A DNA stretch of 64,000 bases, taken from NCBI GenBank assembly GCA_958450365.1, contig CAUEEP010000924.1, positions 62,001 to 126,000 on the forward strand. The letters run 5' to 3'. The notes below the pieces were generated by a model that was given only the letters and a program-made list of their open reading frames with translations, searched no databases and was not told the origin of the DNA. The first letter of the stretch is position 1. The number at the start of each line of letters is the position of its first letter. Shown here piece after piece: positions 49,460 through 59,348 of the stretch. The position numbers and the translations under genes are program-made. This DNA is from Mesorhabditis belari. Taxonomy: Eukaryota; Nematoda; Chromadorea; Rhabditida; Rhabditidae.

Positions 49460-49535
49460 AGAGCCAGTTGCAGAGCCAGTTGCAGAGCCAGTTGCAGAGC
49501 CAGTTGCAGAGCCAGTTGCAGAGCCAGTTGCAGAG
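49460..49535 (+). repeat. 12-bp minisatellite next to a tRNA-like sequence
   Basis: Six to seven exact copies of GCAGAGCCAGTT. The array starts within a few bases of the A-box end of the tRNA-like sequence at 49381-49455. Confidence 0.93.
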
Positions 49536-49677
49536 CAAGAGCAACTTCACTATCCATCATCGAAAAAAGCTTGCACCAGAAAAACCATGTCTAGGCTCAA
49601 AAGTCAGGAAGAAATCGAAAAACATCTCTTAATGCGTTTGCACGGAGGCTGATAGGCTGATAGCTGATGGCTGATCT

Positions 49678-49757
49678 GCCTCGATAGCTTAGTGGGTAGT
49701 GTGCTAGTCCCTAGTTCGGTTCCCCAACGTTCTACCTGGTTTGGATCCACTGTCGTC
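49678..49757 (+). other. tRNA-like sequence
   Basis: CTCGATAGCTTAGTGGGTAG is a good A box. CTAGTTCGGTTCCCC and CTGGTTTGGATCC are two B-box-like motifs, the second 35 bp after the first. tRNA-derived. Confidence 0.5.
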
Positions 49758-50254
49758 GCCGAGTTCTTTTTTAGAAAAACACTCAAAAATTACTTTTTTG
49801 ATCAATAATCTCTTGCGTAATGTTAGCTTTTTGTAAAAAAAGCCTCAGCTTTTGAATCATCGACTCAACAGCCTCTTATTGGGTATCTCGAACAGCACTA
49901 TTATCGATCTCGCTTCTCAAATTCTAGGCAGAATATTTAGAAGTATTGTCGGGCGGAATATTTAGAAGTATTTTATTGGATATTCTTCATTACCCCCTAA
50001 AATTGTTAAAAACGATCACATTAATGGATTAGTTCGGTACAGCTGCGAGGAATAGTTCTCACGGAAACATGTACGATTGAGCATATTGGGTAGAGATGAG
50101 TGAGAGGTGCTGAAGTGCAGAAAGAGCATCAGCCTCTCCGCCTTCTTTGCTCCTTGTACCTTAAAGTATGTGGGGCACGTAAATGCAATGTAAAAGAGAT
50201 TACTGATCAAAAAAAGAGTGTTATTCAAGTGTTTTTCTAAAAGAAAACAAAGAA

Positions 50255-51035
50255 TCTGGGCGACGGGGATCCGACCCAGCGACAAAAGCGGGGGGATCCG
50301 AACAAGTGACAAAAGCGGGGATCCGAACAAGTGACAAAAGCGGGGGGATCCGAGCCAGCGACAAAAGCGGGGGGATTCGAACAAGCGACAAAAGGGGGAC
50401 CAACAAGCGACAAAAGCGGGAGGATCCGAACCAGCGACAAAAGCGGGAGGATCAGAACCAGCGACAAAAGCGGGGGGATCCAAACAAGCGACAAAAGCGG
50501 GAGGATCCGAACAAGCGACAAAAGCGGGGGGATACAAACAAGCGACAAAAGCGGGAGGATCCGAACCAGCGACAAAAGCGGGAGGATCAGAACCAGCGAC
50601 AAAAGCGGGGGGAACCAAACAAGCGACAAAAGCGGGAGGATCCGAACAAGCGACAAAAGCGGGGGGAACCAAACAAGCGACAAAAGCGGGGGATCCGAAC
50701 CAGCGACAAAAGCGGGGGATCAGAACCAGCGACAAAAGCGGGGGGATCCGAACAAGTGACAAAAGCGGGGGGATCCGAACCAGCGACAAAAGCGGGAGGA
50801 TCAGAACCAGCGACAAAAGCGGGGGGATCCGAACAAGTGACAAAAGCGGGGGGATCCGAACCAGCGACAAAAGCGGGAGGATCAGAACCAGCGACAAAAG
50901 CGGGGGGATCCGAACAAGCGACAAAAGCGCGGGGATCCGAACAAGCCAAAAGCGGGGGGATCCGAAACAGCGAGAAAAGCGCGAGGATCCGACCCAGAGG
51001 CAAGCACACCATCCACTAGGCTACCGACACAGACC
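50255..51035 (+). repeat. Minisatellite whose unit is a tRNA-like B box
   Basis: About 27 copies of a 25-27 bp unit: GGGGGATCCGAACAAGCGAC plus AAAAGC. On the minus strand each unit holds GGTTCGGATCC or TTGTTCGGATCC, a Pol III B box. The right edge runs into CCATCCACTAGGCTACCGAC, the complement of an A box, and GAGGCAAGCACA. The array therefore appears to have grown from the B-box side of one tRNA-like sequence. Confidence 0.85.
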
Positions 51036-51039
51036 GACT

Positions 51040-52180
51040 TGCCTCCGCGAACGCCTTAAATCGGCTAGCCTGTTGTCGGCTAGCCTGTTGTCGGCCGAAT
51101 TGGTCGAAACTTGGCCGAAACTTTGAAGGCTCATCTCTCAAAAATGGCTTATTAAAAAATGGCATAAGTAAAATTTGAAAGCAGTTGAAAGCCCTGAATC
51201 AGGGAGTGTTTGCACCTTGGAACCAGATCGCTCCTGAAATCTGAATTCTTGAAATCGAACTTCAAAAAGTTCCCTGATGAGTCTTAAACTTAAACTGATG
51301 CCAGAGATCTTGCAATTCAAAGCTTCAGAAAAACTAAAAACGGAGCCAGTATCGATTTTTTAGAGAGACACATCTTCCAAATTGAAAAACCACCTTAACT
51401 TGGTGCCCTTATAATGTTTAAACTGTAAATCTGCTTTAAAAAATCAAACAATTTTTCAAAATCAATCATTTCTAACAGTTTTCTAAAAGGTTTCTAAAAG
51501 ATTCCACGCTTAGGGAATTTTTTTTTATGTTTAGATCTGCACATTGACTATTTCCCTATTACTAAAGTAAAAACAAATATGACTGCGATAGGCAAACAGG
51601 CAAACAAGGCAAACAGGCAAACAATTTACGCTTTTGCAATCGCCAATCCAATCAATGCAAAGTGGCAAGTCCAAATGTTTGTACAATGTTTGTTCTAAAG
51701 GCAATTTTTCTGGGCCAGGTCAGGCCCTACACGACCAAGTCTTGGACTGACTTCTAGTTTTGTCGAGTCTGTTCTGGCTTTGCTATAAGCATGATCTAAT
51801 CTCTGGATTCCAGATCTGACATGATCCAGGGAATGTTCCCAAGTCCACTAAAGTCAAACTTGGATCTGTCTTCTAACTGATCCTCAGCCTGGCTTGACCT
51901 GGCTTACAGGCCCCATCCCTGGGCCTGTAAGCCTGCAAATTCATACCAACTTTTTTCTAGGTTTTAGTTTTCGTAAGCAAATCTAAAGAACTCAAAAAAC
52001 CTTTTCCCCACCGCTTTCTAGCGATTCTTTCCCGTGTTCCACGATTGAATGGCGAGGCAAACAACACTTTTGCAAAACCGTTGCAAAATCCACAAAAACT
52101 TAAATTTTATCTCTCTTTTGGTTTCAATTTCTGTTTTTCTTCCTGTTTTGCTCGCTTTTTCACAAATTTTTCACAAATTC
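51040..52180. other. No supported gene
   Basis: Mostly unique AT-rich DNA. Short features only: CGGCTAGCCTGTTGT duplicated at 51063-51093, GGCAAACA repeats at 51590-51625, and a palindrome around ACAGGCCCCATCCCTGGGCC (51906-51928). Confidence 0.4.
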
Positions 52181-52187
52181 CTTTTCA

Positions 52188-52193
52188 GCACAA
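52188..52193 (+). promoter_or_regulatory. Possible spliced-leader acceptor
   Basis: CTTTTCAG ends at 52188, four bases before the ATG at 52193, with no good coding exon upstream. In nematodes this arrangement is typical of trans-splicing sites. A similar TTTCAG at about 57940 precedes the second paralog's ATG. Confidence 0.45.
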
Positions 52194-55100
52194 TGAAATT
52201 GAAAATCTGGAGAGTCGAAGATCCGTACGTGATTTTCAATTATTTCTCCGATGAGTACAAAGTATTTTGTGGAAGAATTCATACAAAGGTAATGTTATTT
52301 TTTGCGAACTAGCAAGGCTAACGGACCCGCCCTTGGCAATCTAACTTTGAGCTCAAATTTCTTGGTGTTGAGCTACCCGATTTAAATATTCTTGATATCA
52401 TTAGACTCGCCAAGTCTTTCTCTATCGTTTGGTACAAAAACTATTTAAATTGGACAACCCAACGTCAAGATATTTGAGCTCAAAGTTAGATTGTCAATGG
52501 CAACGGGGGCGGAGCGCGTATAAAAAGCCCATCGCTTCGCCCCTTTTGCCATTGGCGATCTAACTTTGAGCTCAAATATCTTGGTGTTGGACTGTCCAAT
52601 TTAAATGTTTTTGGTATCATTAGACTCGCCAAGTCTTTCTCTATCGATTGGTACAAAAACTATTTAAATTGAACAGCCCAACGTCAAGCTATTTGAGCTC
52701 AAAGTTAGATTGCCAATGACAAAAGGGGCGGGGCGCGTATCAAATGCCCCACAATCTTCGATCAGTGCAATTTTGTTGTCATTTGACGAGAAATCACAAG
52801 GATCAAGCAAAAATTACCAAAATTGAGCTGATCGAATGAAAACTGGGAGTTGAATGGATTGATACACTTTGTCATCCGTAATCCAACTTTGAGCTCCAAT
52901 ATCTTGACGTTGGGTTGTCCAATTGAAATAGTTTTTGTACCAATCGATAGAGAAAGACTTGACGAGTCTAATGATATCAAGAATGTTTAAATTGGACAAC
53001 CCAACACCAAGAAATTTGAGCTCAAAGTTAGGTTGCCAATGGCAAAGAGCGAGGCGCTTATCAAATTCCCCAATTATCTAGCAATTTACAAAAGTAATCA
53101 GTAGAATCTAAACAAAACAAAAACTGTTCAGAGAGCTTCGTGTATTGTCCTCGTTTTGTCATTTCTTCTCTCACTTCTCTATGCGGCTGAATATTTAGCT
53201 GGGGTTTATCTCGATGATAATGCTGTAAGTGTAAGCTTCTTTAAAGTTCATTTTTCCGATCCACTGAAGGCAAAAATCGTTTCAGATCTCTTCTTTCCAG
53301 AGAAATATTTAAAATTTCGCTTTTCAGATTGTTCTTTTCGCTGTGCAACTCATTTGTGTCATCATTTTAGCCTACTCTTTACACTCGGAAAATCAAGTTG
53401 CCATGTGCGCTTTTTTAATCTTACAGGTAGCGCAAACTGGAGCATTCATTTCCCATTTCGCATTAAAAATCAAAAAAAAACTCCACTATTTCACAAGGCT
53501 CTTCAGGGTGCTTTGATACTCTCGCGATATCTCGGAGTGGCCCGTGCTTTTATCACGATTTTCGAGCCCAAATCGGAATGGTCTTATCAGAAAGTCTACA
53601 AGTGAGTAAAAAAAGGATTAGGCTACCTACTACTAGGCTACTTACTACCAGGCTACTTACTACCAGGCTACTTACTACCAGGCTACTTACTACTAGGCTA
53701 CTTACTACCAGGCTACTTACTATTAGGCTACTTACTACTATGCTACTTACTACCAGGCTACTTACTATTAGGCTACTTACTATTAGGCTACTTACTACTA
53801 GGCTACTTACTACTAGGCTACTTACTACTAGGCTACTTACTACTAGGCTACTTACTACCAGGCTACTTACTATAGGCTACTTACTACTAGGCTACTTACT
53901 ACCAGGCTACTTACTATTAGGCTACTTACTACTATGCTACTTACTACCAGGCTACTTACTATTAGGCTACTTACTAGGCTACTTACACCAGGCTACTTAC
54001 ATTAGGCTACTTACATATGCTACTTACACCAGGCTACTTACTATTAGGCTATTACTACCAGGCTACTTACTACCAGGCTACTTACTACCAGGCTACTTAC
54101 TATTAGGCTACTTACTACTAGGCTACTTACTATTTGGCTCTATTAGGCTCTATTGTGCGAAAATCTAATGTACTTAATCATTCTTATCCAAAATTTTCAG
54201 AAAACACGGAATAGACAGGAAAGAAAAGCCCAGCCATGCGATTTTCCACATTGTCTACTTGAGTTTCATCGCGATTTCCTATTCGATCTTTTTCTATATT
54301 GTGTATCGGTTGGTTTTTTTTACTTTGTTTGTACTTACTTTGTCTAAAAGAAGTTCACACGGTCGATGTGTTAACAAAGAAAACTCGCTAGCAAAACTCG
54401 CTTTACAGTAAACTTGTACTTTTGTTTCGTAAAAATACTGTAGTTCATGTTCTTACGAGGGAGCTATTCACCATCTTAAATCGACTTCAAAATTACAGGC
54501 GGTAAAAAACATCACAAAATAAGAATTTTCCGAAGTTTTTTGTTGCTAAATGCCAGAAATGACTGAAATGCAAGATTTCAAAGTTTTTCGCTTAGAACTA
54601 AGGGGATTTGGCACTCTTTAAAGGGACTCTCACAAGCAGTCGACCAGTAGCCGAGTAGCCGAGTGGTTAGGGGCCCGAGCTCTTAGTACGAGCCTCGCTA
54701 GTTCGGTGTCGTCCCGGGCACTCGACCAGTACCGCTCAAGGAAGGCTTTTCGGCTGGGCTTTTTGCTCAAGGAAGAAACCGGGGACTGAACTGAACTAGC
54801 GACCCTTGGACTATGAGCTCAGGCCCCAAACCACTCGGCCACTCGGTTACTGAGCCCGTATGCTACTGAGCCCGCTCAGGGAAAAGTTCTGGTTCTGGCG
54901 TCTCTGATCTTTACGGTGGCAACTTTGATCTTTACGGTAAAACGTCCATAGTTCCCTCGCGGAGCGGACTTTTCCTCGAAAAATTCCTCTGGAAATTCCG
55001 GCGGAAAGTTTTACCGGAAACTTTCTGGAAGAAAATTACATTCCGCGGGAAAACTATGGACGTTTTACCTGAAAGATCAAAGGTGCGGCCGTAAAGATCA

Positions 55101-55422
55101 GAGACGCCACCAGAACTTTTCCCGCAGCGTAGCATACAGGCTCTGGTCGACTGCTTGTAAGAGTGCCCTTTAAAGAGTGCCAAATCCCCAAAAACGTTTA
55201 ATTTTAAGCGAAAAACTTTCAAACGGTGAGCCAAGAAAGCGGATTTTGAAAAGTGGCACTAAAATCAATTCAGCCGCAATAGCTGAATACTGTTAGTTTC
55301 ATTTTGAAAGGTGTCTTTTTCATAAATTTCTTAAACTTATGTGTTTCAGATGTCGTCGTTACCTATTGAAACTTGAAGACGCGAAACTCCGACAGCAACA
55401 CTGTATTGTTTACGATTCATGA
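52193..55422 (+). CDS. Four-pass membrane protein 1, 6 exons
   Basis: Exons 52193-52288, 53132-53224, 53328-53426, 53507-53601, 54201-54308, 55350-55422. All phases fit (0,0,0,2,2) and give 187 residues. Start MKLKIWRVEDPYVIFNYFSD. Four hydrophobic segments: about 35-57 (VLVLSFLLSLLYAA), 64-82 (IVLFAVQLICVIILA), 88-113 and 141-163 (FIAISYSIFFYIVY). The tail is CRRYLLKLEDAKLRQQ. Short N-terminus, a small loop, and a basic cytosolic-type tail suggest a tetraspan layout. I do not recognise a named family. The gene at 57959-59071 is a paralog: exons 2 and 3 have identical lengths (93 and 99) and equivalent hydrophobic content. Introns 1 and 4 carry fold-back elements and a minisatellite. The exon 4 acceptor could be 9 bases earlier. 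Confidence 0.75.
52337..53041. mobile_element. Three tandem copies of a small fold-back element
   Basis: Each copy starts GGCAATCTAACTTTGAGCTC and ends with the complement, with GGTGTTGGGTTGTCC-type inner arms: about 52337-52505, 52553-52722, 52863-53041. They lie in intron 1 of the membrane protein gene. CGGGGCGCGTATAAA-like spacers separate the copies. Confidence 0.8.
53615..54148 (+). repeat. 15-bp minisatellite in intron 4
   Basis: About 36 copies of GGCTACTTACTACCA with ACTA/ATTA variants. Near 53960-54060 several units have lost three or four bases. Open frames are by-products. Confidence 0.93.
54595..55225. mobile_element. Fold-back element with tRNA-like arms
   Basis: Outer arms GGGGATTTGGCACTCTTTAA (54601) and the complement near 55188. 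Inner arms AGTCGACCAG also pair. A tRNA-like stretch (TAGCCGAGTGGTTAGGGGCC, 54656) is mirrored at 54780-54860 (GGCCCCAAACCACTCGGCCA). Further palindromes around AACGTCCATAGTT lie at 54940-55075. It is in the last intron of membrane protein gene 1. Confidence 0.75.
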
Positions 55423-55642
55423 AAAAACTATTCCGGGCTTTAAATTTATTGATGATTTTTATGATTTTGGTCTCAATTTCAATAAATGTTTTGCGAGTGT
55501 GAGCAGATGGAAAACAAAATAATTGTAATTTCTGAGCTCTCATCAAAAAATTTCCTTGACCAATGGCAGATAGTAAGAAAATCATCATCACACACTCAAA
55601 ACTTCGCTAAATCTCAGATTTTATTTGATTTTTCTTTTGATA

Positions 55643-56481
55643 ATGGATGAATATCAGAGAAAAATTGCTTTGCTCAAGCCTTTTTGTGGAAATCTAAAGA
55701 ACCGAGCAGAAAACTATAGACAAGATGGTGATATTGATGCGGCAAACAAATTAGAGGTTTGTAAAGCTGTCAAATTGCTTGTGTGCTTGTCAAATTGTTG
55801 GATAAGAATAATACGCTAATCATTTTTCCTTTATACTTTATATTCAAATCATTCTTTTAGTTGAATTTACAATTTTGTTTACAGTTAATGATTGGAGTGT
55901 TGGAAGGAAGAATCGAGGTACCACTCGATCATCTAATTAATCTCGAGAAATGGATTAATCGAAGAGCTGTCGATCTTCTACAAGCATCAAGTGAGTTCAA
56001 GTTTCTTTTCAAAGCAAACTCTAATCTAAAGCAATACTGATTCACCTTAAGGGTACCGTAAAAACTCTGATAGACCGGCCCTAAACTTTAATAGAACGGG
56101 AGCGTCGAGTAGTCTAAACTTACTCCTCAAACAAACGCTCATATCTCAACATCAGTGCGTGTGTTTCTGCAAGCTTAGGTATCAAATTAGAGTAGAGAAA
56201 ATGGATGATTTTTTGAGACATAACACATATTTTTAGCATTAACCAGCGCTTAGAAAAAAATTATTGAAAAGTGGCAAAAAAGAGCCGAGTTTCGTGGATT
56301 CTCAATCAAGTTTGGGAAAACTTCCATGTTAACACTTCAAAAAATCTTGAAAAACGTCTAATTTTACGGCTAAAATGGTTTAGAATTTTATGTAAAGCTG
56401 TTTGGATGCGATTATTTATTTAAAATAAGAAATCAACCCTACTAAAAATACTCCTGTTTAGTTTCCGATGTGAAACTTTGA
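55643..56481 (+). CDS. Small MED15-like protein
   Basis: Exons 55643-55756 and 55885-55990 join in phase and read MDEYQRKIALLKPFCGNLKN... with KLE|LMIGVLEGRIEVPLDHL and LEKWINRR. This pattern (YxxKLxxLxPFxxxLKxR, then a leucine-rich LMxGVLEG segment) resembles the conserved C-terminal part of Mediator subunit MED15. A third exon at 56462-56481 could close it with ISDVKL and a stop. At about 80 residues it is far shorter than MED15, and no KIX domain or Gln-rich region is visible. It may be a duplicated fragment or a small paralog. It lies between two paralogous membrane protein genes. Confidence 0.5.
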
Positions 56482-56499
56482 GAAAACTGAAGAAACGAT

Positions 56500-57110
56500 T
56501 TCATTTCTGTTCTGACACCGTAAATCTGATCGAACTACGTAACAAAATTCAAAAAAACATCCACTTAGACATCGACAACGAGTAAATAATGTCATATTGC
56601 ATAAAATTTTCAATTCTCTCCCCGCACAAAACGAAAACATTTACACAAAATGTTAGAGAGACAGCTATTTATGCCAAAAAAAAACACTATTCTTATAGTG
56701 CAAGGTACTCAAGTTTTTTTCGATCAAGTTCGTTGAAAGTTGTGAAATTTTCTTGTAAATCGATCTTTCTGAGAGAAATGTTTGAGAAGAGACAAATGAG
56801 ACCGTTAAAGAATGGGCAAACTATAAATAGACAGAGAAAAAAGACAAACCACTTGAGGGTTTTTCGATGGCTTGGATGAGTATTTAAACAGCTAAGTGTT
56901 TTTCGAGAAAAACGTTTGAGGAAGTTGTTTTAATGCTTGTCAACAATTTTCTTGCATATCTTTGTTGCTTATTTTTCATTGAGCGTGTTCCTTTTAAGTG
57001 ATGCGTGTTCTAGAAGATGGATAATCTAGAAGCTGGATAATTTGAAAAACTAACGTAATCTTTCCTCTGAATTTTGCGTGCTCTACTTAACTTTGATCCG
57101 ACTTAATTCG
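56500..57110. other. No supported gene
   Basis: AT-rich. The open frame 56589-56879 is basic and has no recognised motif or splice context. Weak repeats only (AGATGGATAATCTAGAAGCT). Confidence 0.4.
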
Positions 57111-57113
57111 ACT

Positions 57114-57321
57114 ACCGTATTTCTTCGAATAGAAGACCGGGTAAAGAGTATCATCGCGTGTCTGATCTGTTAGCTCATGTGGTATTTTTGAGCCATTTTC
57201 CAGCTCTATAGCACTTGATTGAAAGCTTTTATGCAGAAAAGAAATTTTAAAAAGGGGCTGCTACGCAGGAGTACGCGATGATACTCTTTACCCGGTCTTC
57301 TATTCGAAGAAATACGGTAAA
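57114..57321. mobile_element. Fold-back MITE, about 208 bp
   Basis: TACCGTATTTCTTCGAATAG with AAGACCGGG at the left, and its complement at the right end (CTATTCGAAGAAATACGGTA). The next 20 bases of each arm pair too. Confidence 0.82.
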
Positions 57322-57525
57322 TTCAACAAAATTCAACAAAATTCAACCAAATTCGACTCAATTCAATTCAATTCTTCTTGTTCAATCTTTAAATGAGCTT
57401 ATAAACAAGTAAATAGGACGTAATTTGAAGGAAAGCTTACGCTAGTTTCGCAAATTATCAATCTTCTAGAAAACGCATTACTTGCAAAGAACACAGTCTA
57501 ATTGTTAGGCTCTAAAATTGCTTCA

Positions 57526-57932
57526 GGGCTTTTTTAGAGAAAAATTTTTGCGCACCACACTAAAATGCACTAAACTAGCGTATTCCTATGCGAATTTATG
57601 CCCAATAAAACTGAAAACATTAAACCCAACCTCTTATTGTTGTTTCCCGTTGTTGTTCCAATAAATCTTCGCTTGGACATTCGCAAGTCCAAGTCCATCA
57701 GGCTGTAAAAATCCTTCTAACAAAGCGATCTGTTCAAAAAAATCTCCAAAATAAACTTAACTTTGGTTCAAAACGTCGAGTTGATGAAAAAACATAAAAA
57801 TAATTGTAAAAAATTTTAAAAAAGCAAAGAAATTGGCCACTTGCCAAAAAAAGACAAATTGGCGGGTTACGGTAGTTTAGTGCATTTTAGTGTGGTGCGC
57901 AAAAATTTTCTCTGAAAAGGGCTTAAAATCTA
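57526..57932. mobile_element. Fold-back MITE abutting the second membrane protein gene
   Basis: Arms of about 60 bp: GCGCACCACACTAAAATGCA at about 57551 and its complement near 57898, and outer GGGCTTTTTTAGAGAAAA/TTTTCTCTGAAAAGGGC. The right end stops less than 30 bp before the start codon at 57959. Confidence 0.82.
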
Positions 57933-57958
57933 AATTTCAGTTTTCTTTCTTTCTTTTA

Positions 57959-59071
57959 ATGTGCCGTCTTTGGCGACTCGAACAGAAAGGAGTTGGATTT
58001 GATTGCGAGGCAAAGAAATACTATTCTTGTTGTGGATTCATGCACTACAAGGTAAATTGGGCATTCATACAAATCTCTTAATTATCCTTCTTTCGTCATT
58101 GGGGACTTTCTATGCGCTCTTCTAGTTCTAAGCTACCGTACCCAAGCTACAATGGCTATCGTAATCCTACTATACCGTAATCCTACTGGTTTCTTCTCCT
58201 ACTGGTTAATTCAATCCTAATCCAATCCATTTCAGCGAGCCACTTTCTTCATTTTCCTCCTCAACATCTTATGGCTCATTTGCATGATTATTTCGATTGC
58301 TCTCGGATTTCGTCCAGAGACATTTATCGTAAATCTTCTGTAAATCTTCTTTAACAATTTCAATTCAGCTTGTTATGATTGCTCTTCAAGCACTTTGTTT
58401 AATATTTTTATGGATGGGATTGAGAGCTCATGATGGAGGAGGATTGCTAGTGTTTATGGGATTCCAGGTAAGTCCGGCGTTTGTAATTCTTGAATTTGCC
58501 ACTATAAAAATGTTCTCTTTCAGTTATATTTCGCTTTTTATTGGTTCTTTCAAGCAATTCGTTTCTTTGTGATTGTCATTTCTCTTGATGAGTTCACGAT
58601 TTTCGATCACAAATTTAATATTGGATATCGGGATTGGATTTGGTAAGTTGAAAGAGCTTCTAAAGGTTAAAATCGAAATTTCAGGGATAAATTGAATGAT
58701 CTCGGGGAAAATGAAAAAAATGAAGGTTTGAGGGAGAAATTATTGAAATTTATCGACATTTAGTGAAAGTCTCAATTTTCGCAGCAATCTTCAGCGTTTT
58801 GAGCCAGGCATTTGCGACGATATACTGTATATCTGCGTATGTTGTTTATAGGTGAGTTGAATTTGCAATTGGTACTGTACTGTACCGTAATGCCTGTGAT
58901 AGAACATCCGAACGTTACATTTTTTCATGCAAAACAAAACATTTCAGATGTCATCTGTATTTTGCCGATCTTCATGCGGCTAAAGAATATCAAAAGCGAC
59001 GAGAAATCTTTAAAGATTTGCGCCAGGATACTATTGGAACACAAGATTGGATCAGAATAATTGTAAAATGA
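57959..59071 (+). CDS. Four-pass membrane protein 2, 7 exons
   Basis: Exons 57959-58051, 58236-58328, 58369-58467, 58524-58642, 58685-58725, 58785-58851, 58948-59071, all in phase, giving 211 residues. Starts MCRLWRLEQKGVGFDCEAKK with a Cys-rich YYSCCGFMHYK. Membrane segments: FFIFLLNILWLICMIISIAL, LVMIALQALCLIFLWMG, AFYWFFQAIRFFVIVIS, VLSQAFATIYCISAYVVY. The loop between segments 3 and 4 is charged (WDKLNDLGENEKNE), and the tail is helical (ADLHAAKEYQKRREIFKDLR). It is a paralog of the gene at 52193-55422. Neither is recognised as a named family, though the general layout is like small lysosomal or plasma membrane tetraspans. Introns are short (about 40-185 bp) and repeat-free, unlike those of its paralog. 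A polyadenylation signal (AATAAA, 59231) lies 160 bp after the stop. Confidence 0.8.
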
Positions 59072-59348
59072 AAAAAGTTTTAACAATTTTTCACACTTCG
59101 ATCTCATTTCCGCTCGTCAGTTCTCATTTTTAGACTTTTATGTCATCACACTTTCTTGCCCCACACCAAAGTTTCACTTTTCTTGCCTACAAAAGAATTG
59201 TTATGCGACCATTTTTTTGTGCATGAGGGAAATAAAGCTCTTTCCAGGAAATAGATAAGCCATCTAAATATGCACTCATATATGAAACTTTTCTCATTTT
59301 ATTGAACAAAAAATTAAAAAAACAACAATTTATCAGGAAAATCAAGAA

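Noticed and set aside
50016..51019. Open frames of 237 and 302 residues with repeated FVAGSDPPA or SDKSGRIRT
   Set aside because: By-products of the B-box minisatellite. Frames are open on both strands.
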